This document shows positions 31,838-44,691 of a stretch of DNA of 64,000 bases, piece by piece. The notes under the pieces were generated by a model. It made no database searches. It was not told where the DNA came from and saw only the letters and a list, made by a program, of their open reading frames with translations. The position numbers and the translations under genes are program-made. Source of the DNA: Ophiocordyceps camponoti-saundersi (nom. inval.) (Eukaryota > Ascomycota > Sordariomycetes > Hypocreales > Ophiocordycipitaceae); contig PDHQ01000013.1 of NCBI GenBank assembly GCA_003339415.1, positions 296,793 through 360,792 of the forward strand, given 5' to 3'. Every line of letters begins with the position of its first letter. Position 1 is the stretch's first letter.

Positions 31838-34800
31838 GCCCGTGATCCGCTGGACGCACTACGGCCGGGGCGGGCGGACCGGCATGCCGGGGGGGGCGAG
31901 GGGGAAGAGAGAGAGAGAAAGGAAAAGGGGGGGGAAGAGGGGATACGCAGACGTGTTTCCCCTTGAATGGGAAATCGTGAGACCGACAACGACTGACAAG
32001 TGCTGCAGAAGCGATGCAGTAGCCTGGCTGCGGTGTTTATCGGCCTGCTTTCTCTCTACTCTTTCCTCTCTCTGTGTGTCTCTCACTTATTAATTCCCTT
32101 GCCCTTTTTTTCCCTTTATTTGACGCCGAAACTCGGCAGGTCAGAGCATGGCGGCGCTGTGGCGGCCAATGCGATGCACACGGAAGCAGGCATGTCATAC
32201 CTGCCCTTCCTTGCCATGATACCCGTGACTGCACAGTACATGTATTCGCACACGAGGATGGTATGGACGGACGGGATACACGTTGTGATGTTAGGAGTAG
32301 TGTACGGATACTAATTCACAAACATGGCGAATGTATGTATAAGTCGGCCGAGGCGGCTGACGAAGGCAGTCATGCTTCTTCCGCTCACGGCCGAGACAGA
32401 GCGACTGCTGCGGCTAAAGGGGTTTTATTTCATGTTTGGTGTGGTCTCGGTCGGGAGGAGTGAGTGAGTGCGAGGAAAAGGGGGGGAGGGAAGGAATAGG
32501 TAGCAACGCAACCACCGAGACCTTGCCGCGTAGCAGAAAGGATCAAAAGAATCACTCCGTCCTTCCGTCCGGCTCTCCATAGGCGAGAAAGCAATGGAGG
32601 AGAGAGTACGGATAGGATGAGGGCAGTGAAGAGGGGGGGGGGGGGCTTGGCCCAAAAGCATCGGTGATTGCCAGTTTCAGGAGGCAGCCACAAAGCAGTC
32701 CGAGGGCCGACACCAATCTGCATGCGACCCGCTAGTAGGCGAGACTCCTGGCACCAAGGAAAGAAAACCGATCCGTTTTTCTCTCTTGTCTTGCGAGTTG
32801 TTTACAAAGTGAAGGATGCGGTGTTGGAGGGAGGTAAAAGAAAAAATTCCACGCTTCCTCTCTCATCGTAGTGAACGAACGATGGAGGGGGGGGGGAAGA
32901 AACAAGAGGGGAGGCCCGTGCAAAAACGAGAAGAGGGCGGTGGCTTGTCTCTTTTTTTTTTTGCCTCTCGATTATTCGTCTTAGATACCTACCTACATTT
33001 GTGCATACGTAGTCTGGTCAGCGGGTTTGACTGGAAGCAAGTCAGATGCATGTAGTCCGTATGGAGTATCCGCAGAGCTTTCTCCCTTTGGGCCCTCATG
33101 AACCCCGTGCGATGTGATTCTGAGGCTGGGATATTCAGGGAAAAGGGGGGGAGGAAGAAGGATGGCAAAGGATGGGAAGCACTAAGCTACGATTGCACGT
33201 TGCCTGGAAGCGCCCAGGCGAGCGACGAAGAGGCATGTCGTCTGCCACTCGCATTGATGCAGAGTGACGGGACCGTCGGACCTCTTTTCTGGCTGGCTGG
33301 CTAGCCAATCCTGCAAGAATAGTAGGGGGGGGGTGCTTGACGGATACTGTCTTTGTATGGAGACCTACTAACCAGTCCGAAGAAATATAGATCAGATGGC
33401 CCGTCGTAATCTCGCCCCCCCCCCCCCCCCCTCCTCCACCACCACCTCCTCTTCCATGGCGCTGCTATGCTCCCTGTCAGCTCTTCTCACTTGGAATGAG
33501 GCAAGACACAAAGGGGGCGGCGGCGGCGGCCAGCGGGCCTGTGCTCGGTTCGTTACACGGCCCATGTATGTATGTATGTAGTAGCATCCGTATGTTATGC
33601 CAACTACGGGGGAGGGGTTTTTGGTTGTTCCTCTTTGCCGCCCTCGCGTGCCTCCTCCTCGCCGCCGAGGGTGACACGAAGAACAGAATAATTGCGCAGT
33701 TGAATTATGGACATACATACATATACCTATATGTATGTATGTACTAAGACTTACGATACGATGTGAAAGCCGCAAGCGTTGTGGCATCGGTGACGGCATC
33801 GGTAGCAAGTATCCGTACGGATACCCAGGAATGTGCATATCCTGTCTCGAAAGGTCGCCCCACCCCGGCAACGAGCATCGCCGAGCCGGGCTGACCGGCG
33901 CCGAACCGGCCGGGCCTCGGCCGCCGCGTGTTAATACCCTTCAGTCTTCAGATACGTGAAAGAAATTCATCATTATGTTCGTAATATGCTCTATGATACG
34001 TGTGCACATATACATACATACATACATACACGACATGCAATGCATACTCGCCATCCCCCGGGAACGTTTGCTCCCATTTTTTCCCACCCTTTTACTTATA
34101 AACTCTTGATTCCATTCGCATTGACACCTCTTTTGTGGTTTCATGCTCAACCAATACACGGTAGTCATACATGGGTGCATGCACACACTGTACATACATA
34201 TGTATGTATGTGTGTGCCTGGATGCACAGTTTCTCATTGGTACCGATCCAGCGGCATGCATTCGCGCACTACAGGATGTTAATGGCAGTCCAGCGCAGAG
34301 ACCACCAACAGGTTTGGTTAGGGGCCGGGGGTGGGAGGATTGGTGGGGAACAGGAGGTCAGCTTCTCTTCCAAGCCAGCAGTCCAAAGAAAAAGAACAGA
34401 CTTCGCCGTCGGAGACAAAGTCTCGAGTCATCTTATTTTGTGACCGAAATCGTACGCGGCATTACGCACACACATGTCCTCACGGAGCTGAAGCTGTGAC
34501 TAGCAGTAGCAGAAGCACATGCGAACATGTGAAAAGAAAAAGTAGCCTAGGGTAGACTACCTAAGCCAAGGGCATCCCGCAACCACACCGAAGCCGGGCA
34601 TTCCGCCTCCCTTTTTGAAAGGAAAGGGGGAAGAGGGGAAGAAAAAGGTTTGAGATGGATGGATGGGTGAGTGAGAAGCTGGCGGACACGTCTTATTCCT
34701 TGGCTTTGGAGCCGTACTGCCGTTCCAGCTCTGAGTGCTCGAGGTAATTCAGTAGCACCGTCACACTTGGAGATGGGTAGTGTGTAGGTATGATACGTAG

Positions 34801-37085
34801 TACCCAGCAGCTCGAATGGATTGAACGAATAGCATTTGGTTGACCTTGGCGCAGAGCAGAGCATCTACATACATACATATATGCAAGAACCAGCACCGTA
34901 CATACATACATACATACATATATGCAATACTTGCATCAACATGGATGTTAATGTTGTGATGTTGAAGGATGCTGCGTACGGACACTTACGACAACGAGGA
35001 AAAAAAAGCGCCAGATAAGCGTCGACTGGAAGGGGGCAGAGCCGGAGAAGGGGGGAGGAAGGCGGAGAGCATGGGGGCAGATTGGCGGCTTTCGACGAAT
35101 CAAGAAGCATCTCGGACCTCGTGAGGAGGAGCGCGCCCGTCTATGTATGTATGTAAGAGCCAGCATGGTGATGAATGATAATGACGACGGGTATGGAATC
35201 GAGGCTTGGCTGCCATGGTTGGTTGTGGGCTTGTGGCATTACACAGACGGGTGCTATCCGTACATACACACTACCGTAAGTGATGGGATATTGGCGTGAG
35301 TCTAGGTGGTAAATGCATGCATGTATGTATGTATGTATTTGCGAGTGATGGCACAGATGTGTTAGTACGATGTAGCATGATTGTGTGTAATGTGTATCGT
35401 ATGAATGCACGCTTGGGACAGTGGCATGGGAGGCAGGCCAGAAGAAGGGGGGTGATGAGACCCTCAGATAGCGGCATGCTCCTTGCCTGGAACCTATCGA
35501 TGTGTTTTTCAGGCATCAAGTCGTCATCGCCCGAAAACGCCCCCCCCCGGGCATGTCCATGAACCAAGATGATGATAATGACAAGAAAATAACGAGAGAG
35601 AGTCCAAAAAAAGCAAAAAAAAAAGCGGGAAACACCCCTTCGCATGTATCCGTACATGATGATAATCCCGGCCATCAAACAGATCAAAACCCCCCCGGTC
35701 AAAGATATCGTCAGCGAGCCAGACAGGCAAATGCGCGTAACAGCGCCACCGGAAAACCAGGCAGTGAAAATAACGGAGCAACAGTCTCGCATTTCATCCA
35801 CAACAAGCGAAAAAAAAAGCCATGGCGGGGGAAGGAAAATAAGGGAGAGAGGGGGGAGGGGGGATCCATCCCGCATCACATCGTGTTGAAGCCCGGACGC
35901 CGTCGCCAACACGGACACGAACCGGCGGTTCCACAGTGCGTAGATGGCGGAGGGCCTTACGAATGCGTAAATCGCCCAGCTCTCTCTCTATCCGTATCCC
36001 TAACTATGCAACTCCTCACCTCACCTCATCTTTACCTTACCGGCGGCGACTTGTGTGTGAGCACGTTGACTAACACGCTGTTTATACCCGTATCTCACCT
36101 ACATGGTTTCCTTTACGAATAAGAAAAGAAATAGATTTACGCACAACAAAACACGATAATAGAGAAAAAAAACGCCTCATATATTATTCCGTAGCCCAGT
36201 CTCTCTCTGCTGGCAAGTCAACAACACCTTGCTTAATAGGTATAGGTAATCCAGACCATGCCTTTGCCGTCATAGGCGGTGTGTGTGTGTGTGAGCGCGT
36301 GTGTGTGCCGATTACGGATACAGTCGGGCGTGAATCCTCCGAATAGGTCGAGGTCGGTATTTGCCATCTTTTCCTTTCTTTTCTCTTGCTTTCCTTTTTC
36401 TTTTTCTCGTTCCCATTTCCCTCTTTAAATCGCTCTCGGCAAAGCGAAGCGGAGAAAGAAAATAGATACGAATAGCGAGAGACAGAGACAGAGAGAGAGA
36501 GAGAGAGAGGGTGAAGTACAACACAAATGATGGATCATGGGAAGACGGACAGGGCAGAGGCTAGAGCCTTCGATGACACGATACAGCCAATCAAATGCCT
36601 TACCTCTCTCCCTTGATATCGACCCCACCAACGCTTCCCGTTCAATTGCGTGGTTGACCTTGGTTCGTGCTTCTTCTTCTTTTTTTTTTTCGCGCTCATT
36701 CCCATAGTACAGTGCTGGATTTTTTTTGCTGATACTATCTACCACTAGTGTCGGTGCTATCCATGATCCTCTTCACGTCGCCGGATTCACGGCTGTCGTC
36801 ACGGGAAAGAAAAGCTCGGGCCCCGTGGCTCTTCGAACTATGGGCTACGCTGCCAATAACAAGACCTTCTGTCGTTCTCACTGTCTTCTCTGCCCTTCTC
36901 CATCTTTCCCTCTCCATCTTTTCCCTAGACCGGCGGCCTACGCCTTCTGAGCTATGGGCAGTTACATCGATGTTTGTACATTTATACGGAGTGTGCGAAT
37001 AAAATAGTTGAAGACAAATATTCGTAAACACCAAAAAGGAGACGGGGGACCCAGTGGGGGGAGGGGGAGGAGAGGGGCACATGCG

Positions 37086-37121
37086 GTGCGTGTGTGTGGG
37101 TGTGTGTGTGTGTGTGTGTGT
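37086..37121 (+). repeat. (GT)n microsatellite
   Basis: GTGCGTGTGTGTGGG followed by an uninterrupted (GT)11-type run. A second, shorter (GT)n tract lies at 36281-36306. Confidence 0.85.
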
Positions 37122-39384
37122 CTATCCCTGATGAGTTCTTGTGGGTTTACCGCCAACAGAAAAGGGCCTTGTCGTTTCCAATCTCGAGACGCCTTCCCAG
37201 GACAGACGGTACGGTGATGGGGAAAAGTTGGGCCATGCATTTCATCGGGAGACAAAGAGGAAAAGGAAAGAAATCGAAAGGGAGGAAAGACGAGGAGGAT
37301 GCAACAAAAAAAAAAGTTTGCTGATTGCTTGCAGATCGGCCCGCCAGAGCCAACGCCGAGCTGGCCCTGTTCCCGAAGAGGAAAATTGGGCCATAAAGCC
37401 AGCCAGGGCGGACGGAGGTTCCCCATCTTGGTGTTATATTCGTACACACATATGTTGGGACAAGTTCCAGCCGAGAGAGGCAGCTAAGTAGGAGCTTACC
37501 ACGAAACTGCGCCCGCAGGCTGATGCCATGGGAGGAAAATACGGTTGATATGAAATGGGGGGAGGGGAGGGAAGACAATGCAGCTCGTTTCTTTGCAAGT
37601 ACCCACCATAGCGAAGAAAAAGGGGCCCGGCCGGTCACGGAACGCGTATCAGACGGGAGTGTTGCAGCCGGTAAAAGAGAGTGAGAGAGAGGAAGAGAGC
37701 ATGATGGATGGATCGAGTACGCGGACGACTGCGATGGACTGAGGCGGAGACAGAGAGAAAGAGAGGGCGAGAGTAAGAGTGAAAAGGCCGGCAAGAAAAC
37801 ATTCATTCTTCCTCTGCTAGTCATGGTGGGTTTTCTGCGCGTTTCACACCAGCCAGCTTCTGTGTGAGCACTCGCATTTTCCGGCCTGCGTGCGTGCGTG
37901 AGTGAGTGGTAAGTGTGAGCGAGATGAGGGAATCGGGGCGCCTAAAAATACCGCCGGCCGCTAGGCGGTTAGTTGCCAGGGAGAGCTAATCCGTCAGTTC
38001 AGTTCAGTTCAGTTCACTTCGGCTCAGGTCAGGTCAGGTCATGTTGTAGTGTTGCATGTACGAGTTGGCTTTGCGGGTTTTTGTCCCTTCGAAGGAAGAC
38101 ACCGGATCTGTGCAGATGGGGGGGGAAGAGAGGAGAAGGATGGGGGTGGTCACATGTGTGAGCGAGAAAGGAGGACGAAGGAAGAAAAAAGGAACTTGGT
38201 GAGGTGAGCTCGCTCTGTCGCCCTCTCTAGAGGTCTCTCTGCAGGTATGTGGTAGGTACATGCGTGTGTACGGTACAGTGGATGGGCACCTGTAGATTAG
38301 GCGCGAACAGGGGAAGGCCTCCCCCCCGCGCCCCCCCCTGGGGCAAATGCACTAGGTGGTACTGGTAGTACTAGTAGCGACCTGTGACTCGTAACCGGGC
38401 CTCTTTGAAGCCGGGGGAGGGAACATGGACGGACGGAGACGGACGAGAAGACGAGGGGTGGAAAGAAAGGGCGCGGGAAATTCATGGATTGGCTCTTAGC
38501 TGCTGTTTTCCCTGTTCGCTTCTTCTTTCTCTCACTTGACCTCTCTCTCTCTCTCTATCAGAGATTGTGCGGACCGAGAGAGACGGACAGACACACGGAC
38601 GCACAGTGTGCTTTTCCCAGCTGACGGGACGACGACTCGCCGAGAGGACAGGACAGGAATTGCAATGTGTGGTGCCATGTAGGGTGCGGCGGCGGGGCGT
38701 GAGCTTGTGTCTGAGAAAGAAACGTCTCCAGAACGACGACGTGGAACTGACTCTCTCTCTCTCGTCGTTCTTTTTTGCCTGGCCAATGGGCATAAACACT
38801 GTGGGCGCACACAAGCGTCCATCCGGCCAACCACAGGCCGCGTGAACCTTGAAATCCTAAAAGAAAGGAAAGGAAAAGAAAAAGAATCCTCCCTCCATTC
38901 CCGCCGAGACCGTCTCTCCCTCTCATATCCTTTTTTTTTACTGGGGCTTGTGTATTTTTCTCTCTCTCTCGTTCTCTCACGCTGTCACTCCCCAGGAGTC
39001 CCCTTTGTCGCTTTTATTATTATTACTATTACTATTATTATGTATTATTTTTTCTTTTCTCATTCAAAGGGGAGATACATAGTTACCTTAGAGAAGTGAG
39101 AGGGGAAAAAAAGGGGGGCGGGACAACACATACGGAGACGGACACACACACGTAGTGAGATAGATAGAGAGAGAGAGAGAGATGGAGATGGAGAGAGAGA
39201 GAGTCCGTTTGTGAGAGAGATGGAGAGTGTGAAAAGGGCAGCAAGTGGGAAAGAAAAATGTACCTACGAGTCAACATACTACCTACCTACTACATACATA
39301 ATAACTCATCTGTGCTTCACGAACATCACCCTGACCTTTTTCCCTTCCGTCTGGCTCATTTGGGTGCCTCGCGCCGCCGCCGCG

Positions 39385-39525
39385 CCACACACACTCTCAC
39401 ACTCTCACACTCTCACACTCTCACACTCACACACTCACACTCACACACACTCACTCACACACTCACACACTCACGTACAGATCCATCCATCCATAGCAAG
39501 GTAGGTGGTAGGTACGGATACTTAC

Positions 39526-39557
<32 letters not shown>

Positions 39558-39558
39558 A
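39385..39558 (+). repeat. ACACTC and (CA)n repeats upstream of the cyclin gene
   Basis: Tandem ACACTC/ACTCAC units run from about 39389 to 39476, and a (CA)17-type tract from 39524 to 39558, separated by CCATCCAT and a GTACGGATAC word. This lies 200-370 bases before the cyclin ATG, within its presumed promoter or leader. Confidence 0.85.
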
Positions 39559-39753
39559 CACCGTCGCCTCCTCACCGCGCCAGCCGCCCCTGCCGTCTCT
39601 TCTTCCCTTGCTCCTCTCTTATCCTTCCCCTTCTTCTTCTAATTCCTCTTTCACCTTCTTCGTCTTATCCTTCCTTTCTCTTTCTCTCTCTCTTTCTCCT
39701 TCCTTCTTCATCTCCTCATCACCGCTCGCCGGCGCCGCACCGCCTCCTTCCCC

Positions 39754-42014
39754 ATGTCAGTAGAACAAGCCCCGCCGCCGGCCTGTGTCTTGTCGACTCC
39801 TTATTTCTCGGCCGCCTCCCGCCTCCGTCTTCACTCCTCTTCCTCCTCCTCCTCCTCCTCTTCTCAATCTTCTTCCTATCCTAATTGCCTTCACTACTCG
39901 AATCGTCGATCGTCGCTCTCCACGTCCGCATACCGTCGCTTCTGCTCCAAACGTCTCAATCAGCTGCCCACGCCCCCAAGGCTGGGCGACGAAGCCGTCC
40001 CTTCCGACTGCGGGCTCAAGACGCCGCCGCCCTCGGACGACATGAGCACCGTCTACCACCCCGCAATGCCTGCCTACGATGGCCGTGCCATCCATGGCTA
40101 CTCCTCCTCCGCCATGGCTCACCCCTCGAGATCAAGGCCCGTCGTCGGCACCTCCCAAAACTACCGCTGTCCGCCTCAGCAGATGCATCCCACTGCCTCT
40201 TTTGCTGCCAAGAATCAGCTCTCTGACCTCTCCGCTCGCCGCTCGAACCACGTGCCGACGCCTCCGACCGGGGCAGCCAAGCAAGACGCCGATGCCTCGA
40301 GGACGAGCTCCGAAACCCTCATCTACCACAGCCTCCAAATACCACGCTGCATCAGCCCCGACGGCGGGAACCTCTCCGACTTCGCTGCCCAGGTGAGATT
40401 AGACGAGGCGAACAAGCATTGCCCCCCTCCTTTCCCCCTTTCCGCCACGACTGACTTCTTGTCATCGTCACCTTAGATGACGTGCCTGTTTTGGTTTGAA
40501 TCTGCCGAAAACCTCAAGCGAGCCGAGACGATCCGTTCGAGACCACCAAACGCCCCGATTGCCCGGCTTCCGACGCTGGCCAAGCCCTGCGACCAGTTCC
40601 GCAAATGGGTGTACAACGTCCTCTCCACGACGCAGGTGACGCAAAATGTCATCATCCTAGCCCTCCTCTTCATCTACCGCCTCAAGATGTCGACGCCTCA
40701 GATCAAGGGCCGCGCCGGCAGCGAGTATCGCCTCCTCACCGTGGCGCTGATGCTGGGCAACAAGTGTAGGCCTGATACCCCCCTTCGTCACGACTGCGAG
40801 TTGACCCGTTACGCGCCTTCGCAGTCTTGGACGATAACACCTACACCAACAAGACCTGGGCCGAGGTCTCGTGCTTCGCCGTCCAGGAAATCCACGTCAT
40901 GGAGGTTGAGTTCCTGAGCAACATGCGTTACAACTTGCTGGCCTCCAAGAACGAGTGGGAGGAGTGGTTGGTCAAGCTGGCCTGCTTCCACGAGTATTAC
41001 GACCGTTCCCTGAAGCTGCCCGCCTCGCCTATGCGTCACCCGTCTCCCGCGAGTATCGCCTTTGGCTCGCCCGGCCCCTCCCCGACGGCCACTTCACTCC
41101 CCGCCGCCCCTCCAGACATGGGCCAATACTCCAACCCGACCGCCGCCGCCGCCGCCGCCTTCTCCCCCTCGCCTACCCACCCCAAGGGCTATCAGGCGGG
41201 CGCCACGTCGCCCCTGTCGACTTCGAAACCGTCGATGAATCTCGCCGTCCGCAAGCGGAGTCCGGAGGAGGACTTGGCCGACCACCCGCCCAAGCGGCAG
41301 GTTCCGTCACGGCCCGCTCAGGGGGTCGCTATGCAGGGTCACAGGGCCGGTTGTCCCACCGACGCGGCCCGGTTGCCCGTACCGCAGCTGAGCATCGTCA
41401 CTAACCAGGGGCGGAACGCGTTTACGGCTGCGAATGGATATCACTCGCAGATGTCCGCAGGCGGCCAGCAGGTCGTCTCCCTGCCACCCCTGCAGCCCGG
41501 TATCCGCGCCATGTCGGGCATCTACCCGACGGCCGCCCCGACGGCCATGGCTCAGCAGCCGGGGCCCCAGGCCCCTGCGGCCGCACCCGTCCCGACGACG
41601 CCCTACTGCATGGCACCGATGGTCGGTCACGCGGCCATGAACTACGGTACCCCGACCAAGCATCACAGCCCGGGCGGCCTAGGTCCGTTCGGGTCATCGC
41701 CTTTGATGGATCACCTCGGTGCCGGTTCCGGCGGTGTCCACACCCCCTTGTCAACGAGCTCGCCCAGCGTCTATCTGCAGCAGCGGAACAGCCCGTACAA
41801 GCCTGTCCGGCACGTGAACACGCTTCTGTACCCCCCTCCCTCGGCATCTCTCGACCAGTACCACCTCTCGGTACCGGTGCAGCCCAACCAGATGCATTAT
41901 CAGCCTCTGGGGCGACGGCACGACGTGCGGACCGGCGTAGTGCCCGAGTTCGTCGTCTTCAACCGTGGCCAGCAGCAGCACATGTCCGGACAACACGGAC
42001 ACTACCCCTCCTAG
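39754..42014 (+). CDS. CLG1: Clg1/PCL-type cyclin
   Basis: Regulatory cyclin, likely partner of a Pho85-type kinase, 705 residues in three exons (39754-40392, 40477-40765, 40825-42014). The first 230 residues are Ser/Pro-rich. The cyclin box spans exons 2 and 3: FRKWVYNVLSTTQVTQNVII, LALLFIYRLKM and VALMLGNKFLDDNTYTNKTW, then VQEIHVMEVEFLSNMRYNLL. The second donor is GTAGGC; using it restores the cyclin-box sequence GNKFLDDNTY in phase 1. The C-terminal 330 residues are Pro/Ala/Gln-rich and disordered with an alanine run. The pattern of a central PCL box with long disordered tails matches fungal Clg1/PclA proteins, which link nutrient state, autophagy and development. A large upstream non-coding region suggests complex control. 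Confidence 0.85.
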
Positions 42015-44691
42015 GAGTCGCGGCTTTGGCGAAGTCGCATATCGACTTTTCACCTGCCCTGGGGTCCCTGCGAACTCCGGATTCCTGGCTGCCGTGAGGC
42101 ACTGTTCTCCCATTCACCTCTCTTTTCTTTCCCCCCTCATCTTCTCTTCTCTTCTGGAACGACGGATTCCGTCATTTTTTTCTGTGTTTAGTAGCATTCA
42201 TATCTGGCCCCTTTTCACTCATCATCTTTCTTTTCATCATCACATGCGTCTCCCGGCGATGTTTTAGACAATTGCATGGCACGGCATGGCACGGTCACTG
42301 GCGTTGGGTAATGAGGCAGCTGGGTTACAAGCCCCAGCTTGCCATATGTATTTCGAGGGTGTGGAGTCTTTGCTATATCCTCCTTCTCTTTCCATTCACC
42401 CCCTTTTCCCCCCTCTTGGCTGAGAAAAGTCGTCACAACGATGGCGTTGAACAACGAACAACGTACGAGGGCCTGCCATGGTGTGAGGTCTGGGGATAAA
42501 GGGAAGACAGATATCACGAAAGGTCGTTGCTAGTTTGGCCTTGGCATTGGTAGGTGGCAATAGGGGTTAGCATGACGTGGAGTATATACGAGAAATCGAT
42601 GGGATAGGACAAGGAGATAGATGCATCATTCGTCAGCGACGACGAGCGGCAAGGTAAGCCGAGTTATAAGACAAAAGCTCTACGGAGTACCGAGAAACGA
42701 GTTGGTCATGTGTATAGTGTATGTATGTATGTATGTAGGTTTGACTGTGACTGTGCCCAGTGCTTGGCGAGGCTATGGGTAGGCGGGTGGGTGAGAGGCC
42801 AGTCGGCTCATGTCCGACAAGGTAGGTCGGTAGAGAGGTATGGATGGGTGTACGGACGTAGTAGGTAAGTTGGTAGGATGCCGAGAAAGCTGATGAAGGA
42901 GACGATCGGCAGCATTTTCGCTTCCCTTGCTTTGACTGCCTCACATGTGTGTGCGTGGTGTAGTGTGTGTATGTATGTGAACCTGTCTATAAAAATACAT
43001 GACACAACACCACCCGTAGGAGGTTGGTCGATAAAAGGGGGGGAACGGGGGGGTGCAAAGAACGAGAAAAGGGGGAGGTTTATACATACATAATACTCCG
43101 TACATACATATGGGACTCCTACATAATACGTCCTCCTGCTAGTACGTAGGTATGAATGCAAACATGCATACTACATACATACATACCTATCTGGCTGTTA
43201 GATGATTACAACCTCGACCTCTGGGGAGAAGAGAAGAAAGGGCTTGGATATACGGATACAGATGACATATAAGTTATGTGTATCTATGTACGTGGCTGAC
43301 AGACAAGTATTCAAAACAGAGGGAGAAAGAGAGAGAGAAATAAGAAGAGCGGCGAGCAGACGAATCTTGATTTATAACGATAGAGGCAAGAAGGGTGCTG
43401 CACAGCGGGAACGGATAGGCGCTGATGATAATAAGGGGGGTTGAAGGGGTTGTTAACGAAGGGAAGATGGATAGTAGGTGGATAGGAAGATTATAGTGTC
43501 ACTGAAGTAGTATGTATGTACGGATAGTAGCAGTGGTTTATGTAAGGTGGTAAAGTAAGGAAATATGTACGGATATAGATGATGCAGAGCCATTTGACCT
43601 GCATGTATATTCCTATCTGAGCGCGGGTGTCTTCCTCGTGTGAACTCGATAGTGCGTGATACGAGGTGTGTCTAAGGCGTGCCAAGGCAAGGAAGCCATC
43701 GGTGCGCCGGACCGCGGAGTACAATTGGCATACTACGGAGGTGGAAAAGATACCTCGTCGGTACCGGCTGCTCGGCGCAAGGCCGGCGGGGGAGGTATGT
43801 ACATTCCAAGGTATCTGCGTACTAACTTGACGAGCGAACAAGAGTCGCTGCGGCAACGGAGAGAGTGCCTTGCTATCTTGCTTTTGCTTGTTCACTATGT
43901 CCTCTCTTATGTATCTGTTTGTCTGTCTCTCAAAGTCCATAACTGCCGTATGTATGTATGCAGCAGTTCTGGTACCCAAATCACCACTTCATCTTCGCAG
44001 ACAATTCTGTATCGATCCCGAGTTGGTCTTTATTTTCTCTTGCTGTTTTTAGTGTGTGTCTGTGTGTGTGTGTGTGTCTGTCTGTCTTTTCCTCCTCTTA
44101 TTTTGATTAGGTACGTCCGCTCACCCGCCCTGATCTGTCCGCCCGGCCGCCCCCCCTCCTCTCCTCCCCGCCCTTGGGCAACCTACCCGCCTGCCTTTAG
44201 TAGCGGGCGAAGGGCAGGGCGAAGGCAGACCTTCCTGTTGATTGCACACACTCGTTTTTCCCATCTCTTTGGCCCTCCCGTCCGATCGTTACTCGTTGTT
44301 TCTTGCGCTCTTCTAAAATTCAAGGTTCCAAAGAGAAGAAGGGCAAAGGGAAGGCTGAAAGACGACGAAATCGCTATCGACTATCACGGTGCGAAGGGAC
44401 CTTTTTCCCCTCTCTCTTCTTTGCTCGCCCACGATTGACGACGGTGACGGCGATTGTGTCGACTTTGGACAAAGGGGGAAACGGACACATACATACATAC
44501 ATACACACGCATAGAAAAGGGACCAGAGGTGGGCAGGCTTCAAGAGCCTTCTTCTCCAACTGCCTAGGACAAAAGGACTGGAGGGGGTTGGCTTGGTGAG
44601 GAGGAGAGTTGGTGAGGACTCGAAGCCGACAATCGAAGAGACGAGACGAGACCGACACCGATTACGACGACGACAGAGGACCTTGATCATC
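42015..44691. other. Intergenic region between cyclin and Chs7
   Basis: About 2.7 kb without a supportable gene. It holds the cyclin 3' UTR (pyrimidine-rich), CATA/TATG tracts (42719, 43083, 43165), five or more copies of TACGGATA or TACGGAGTA, a (GT)n tract near 44053-44088, and pyrimidine-rich sequence upstream of Chs7. Confidence 0.6.

Larger units (their letters stand above)
30962..39753. other. 8.8 kb gene desert rich in simple sequence
   Basis: No convincing gene on either strand. Open frames here translate to low-complexity peptides or repeats. Contents: homopolymer C and G blocks (31729-31782, 33415-33431), GACGAC repeat (31807-31832), many CATA/TATG tetranucleotide tracts (33565, 33715, 34010, 34195, 34870, 35140, 35320), (GT)n at 36281 and 37086, GA and CT tracts, and eight or more copies of TACGGATA. 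The 3' part (39380-39740) is CA/CT-rich and probably the 5' leader and promoter of the cyclin gene. Confidence 0.7.

Noticed and set aside
33700..35340. Regularly recurring CATA/TATG tracts considered as a CRISPR-like or minisatellite array
   Set aside because: Units are simple tetranucleotide slippage repeats without constant spacers, and the organism is a fungus.
35271..36122. Open frames on both strands in the gene desert
   Set aside because: They consist of low-complexity Lys/Arg or Leu/Ile stretches produced by A- and T-rich tracts, with no splice signals or domains.
37147..37824. 225-codon minus-strand open frame
   Set aside because: Poly-Ser/Leu from GA/CT tracts, no start context, no conservation-like motif.
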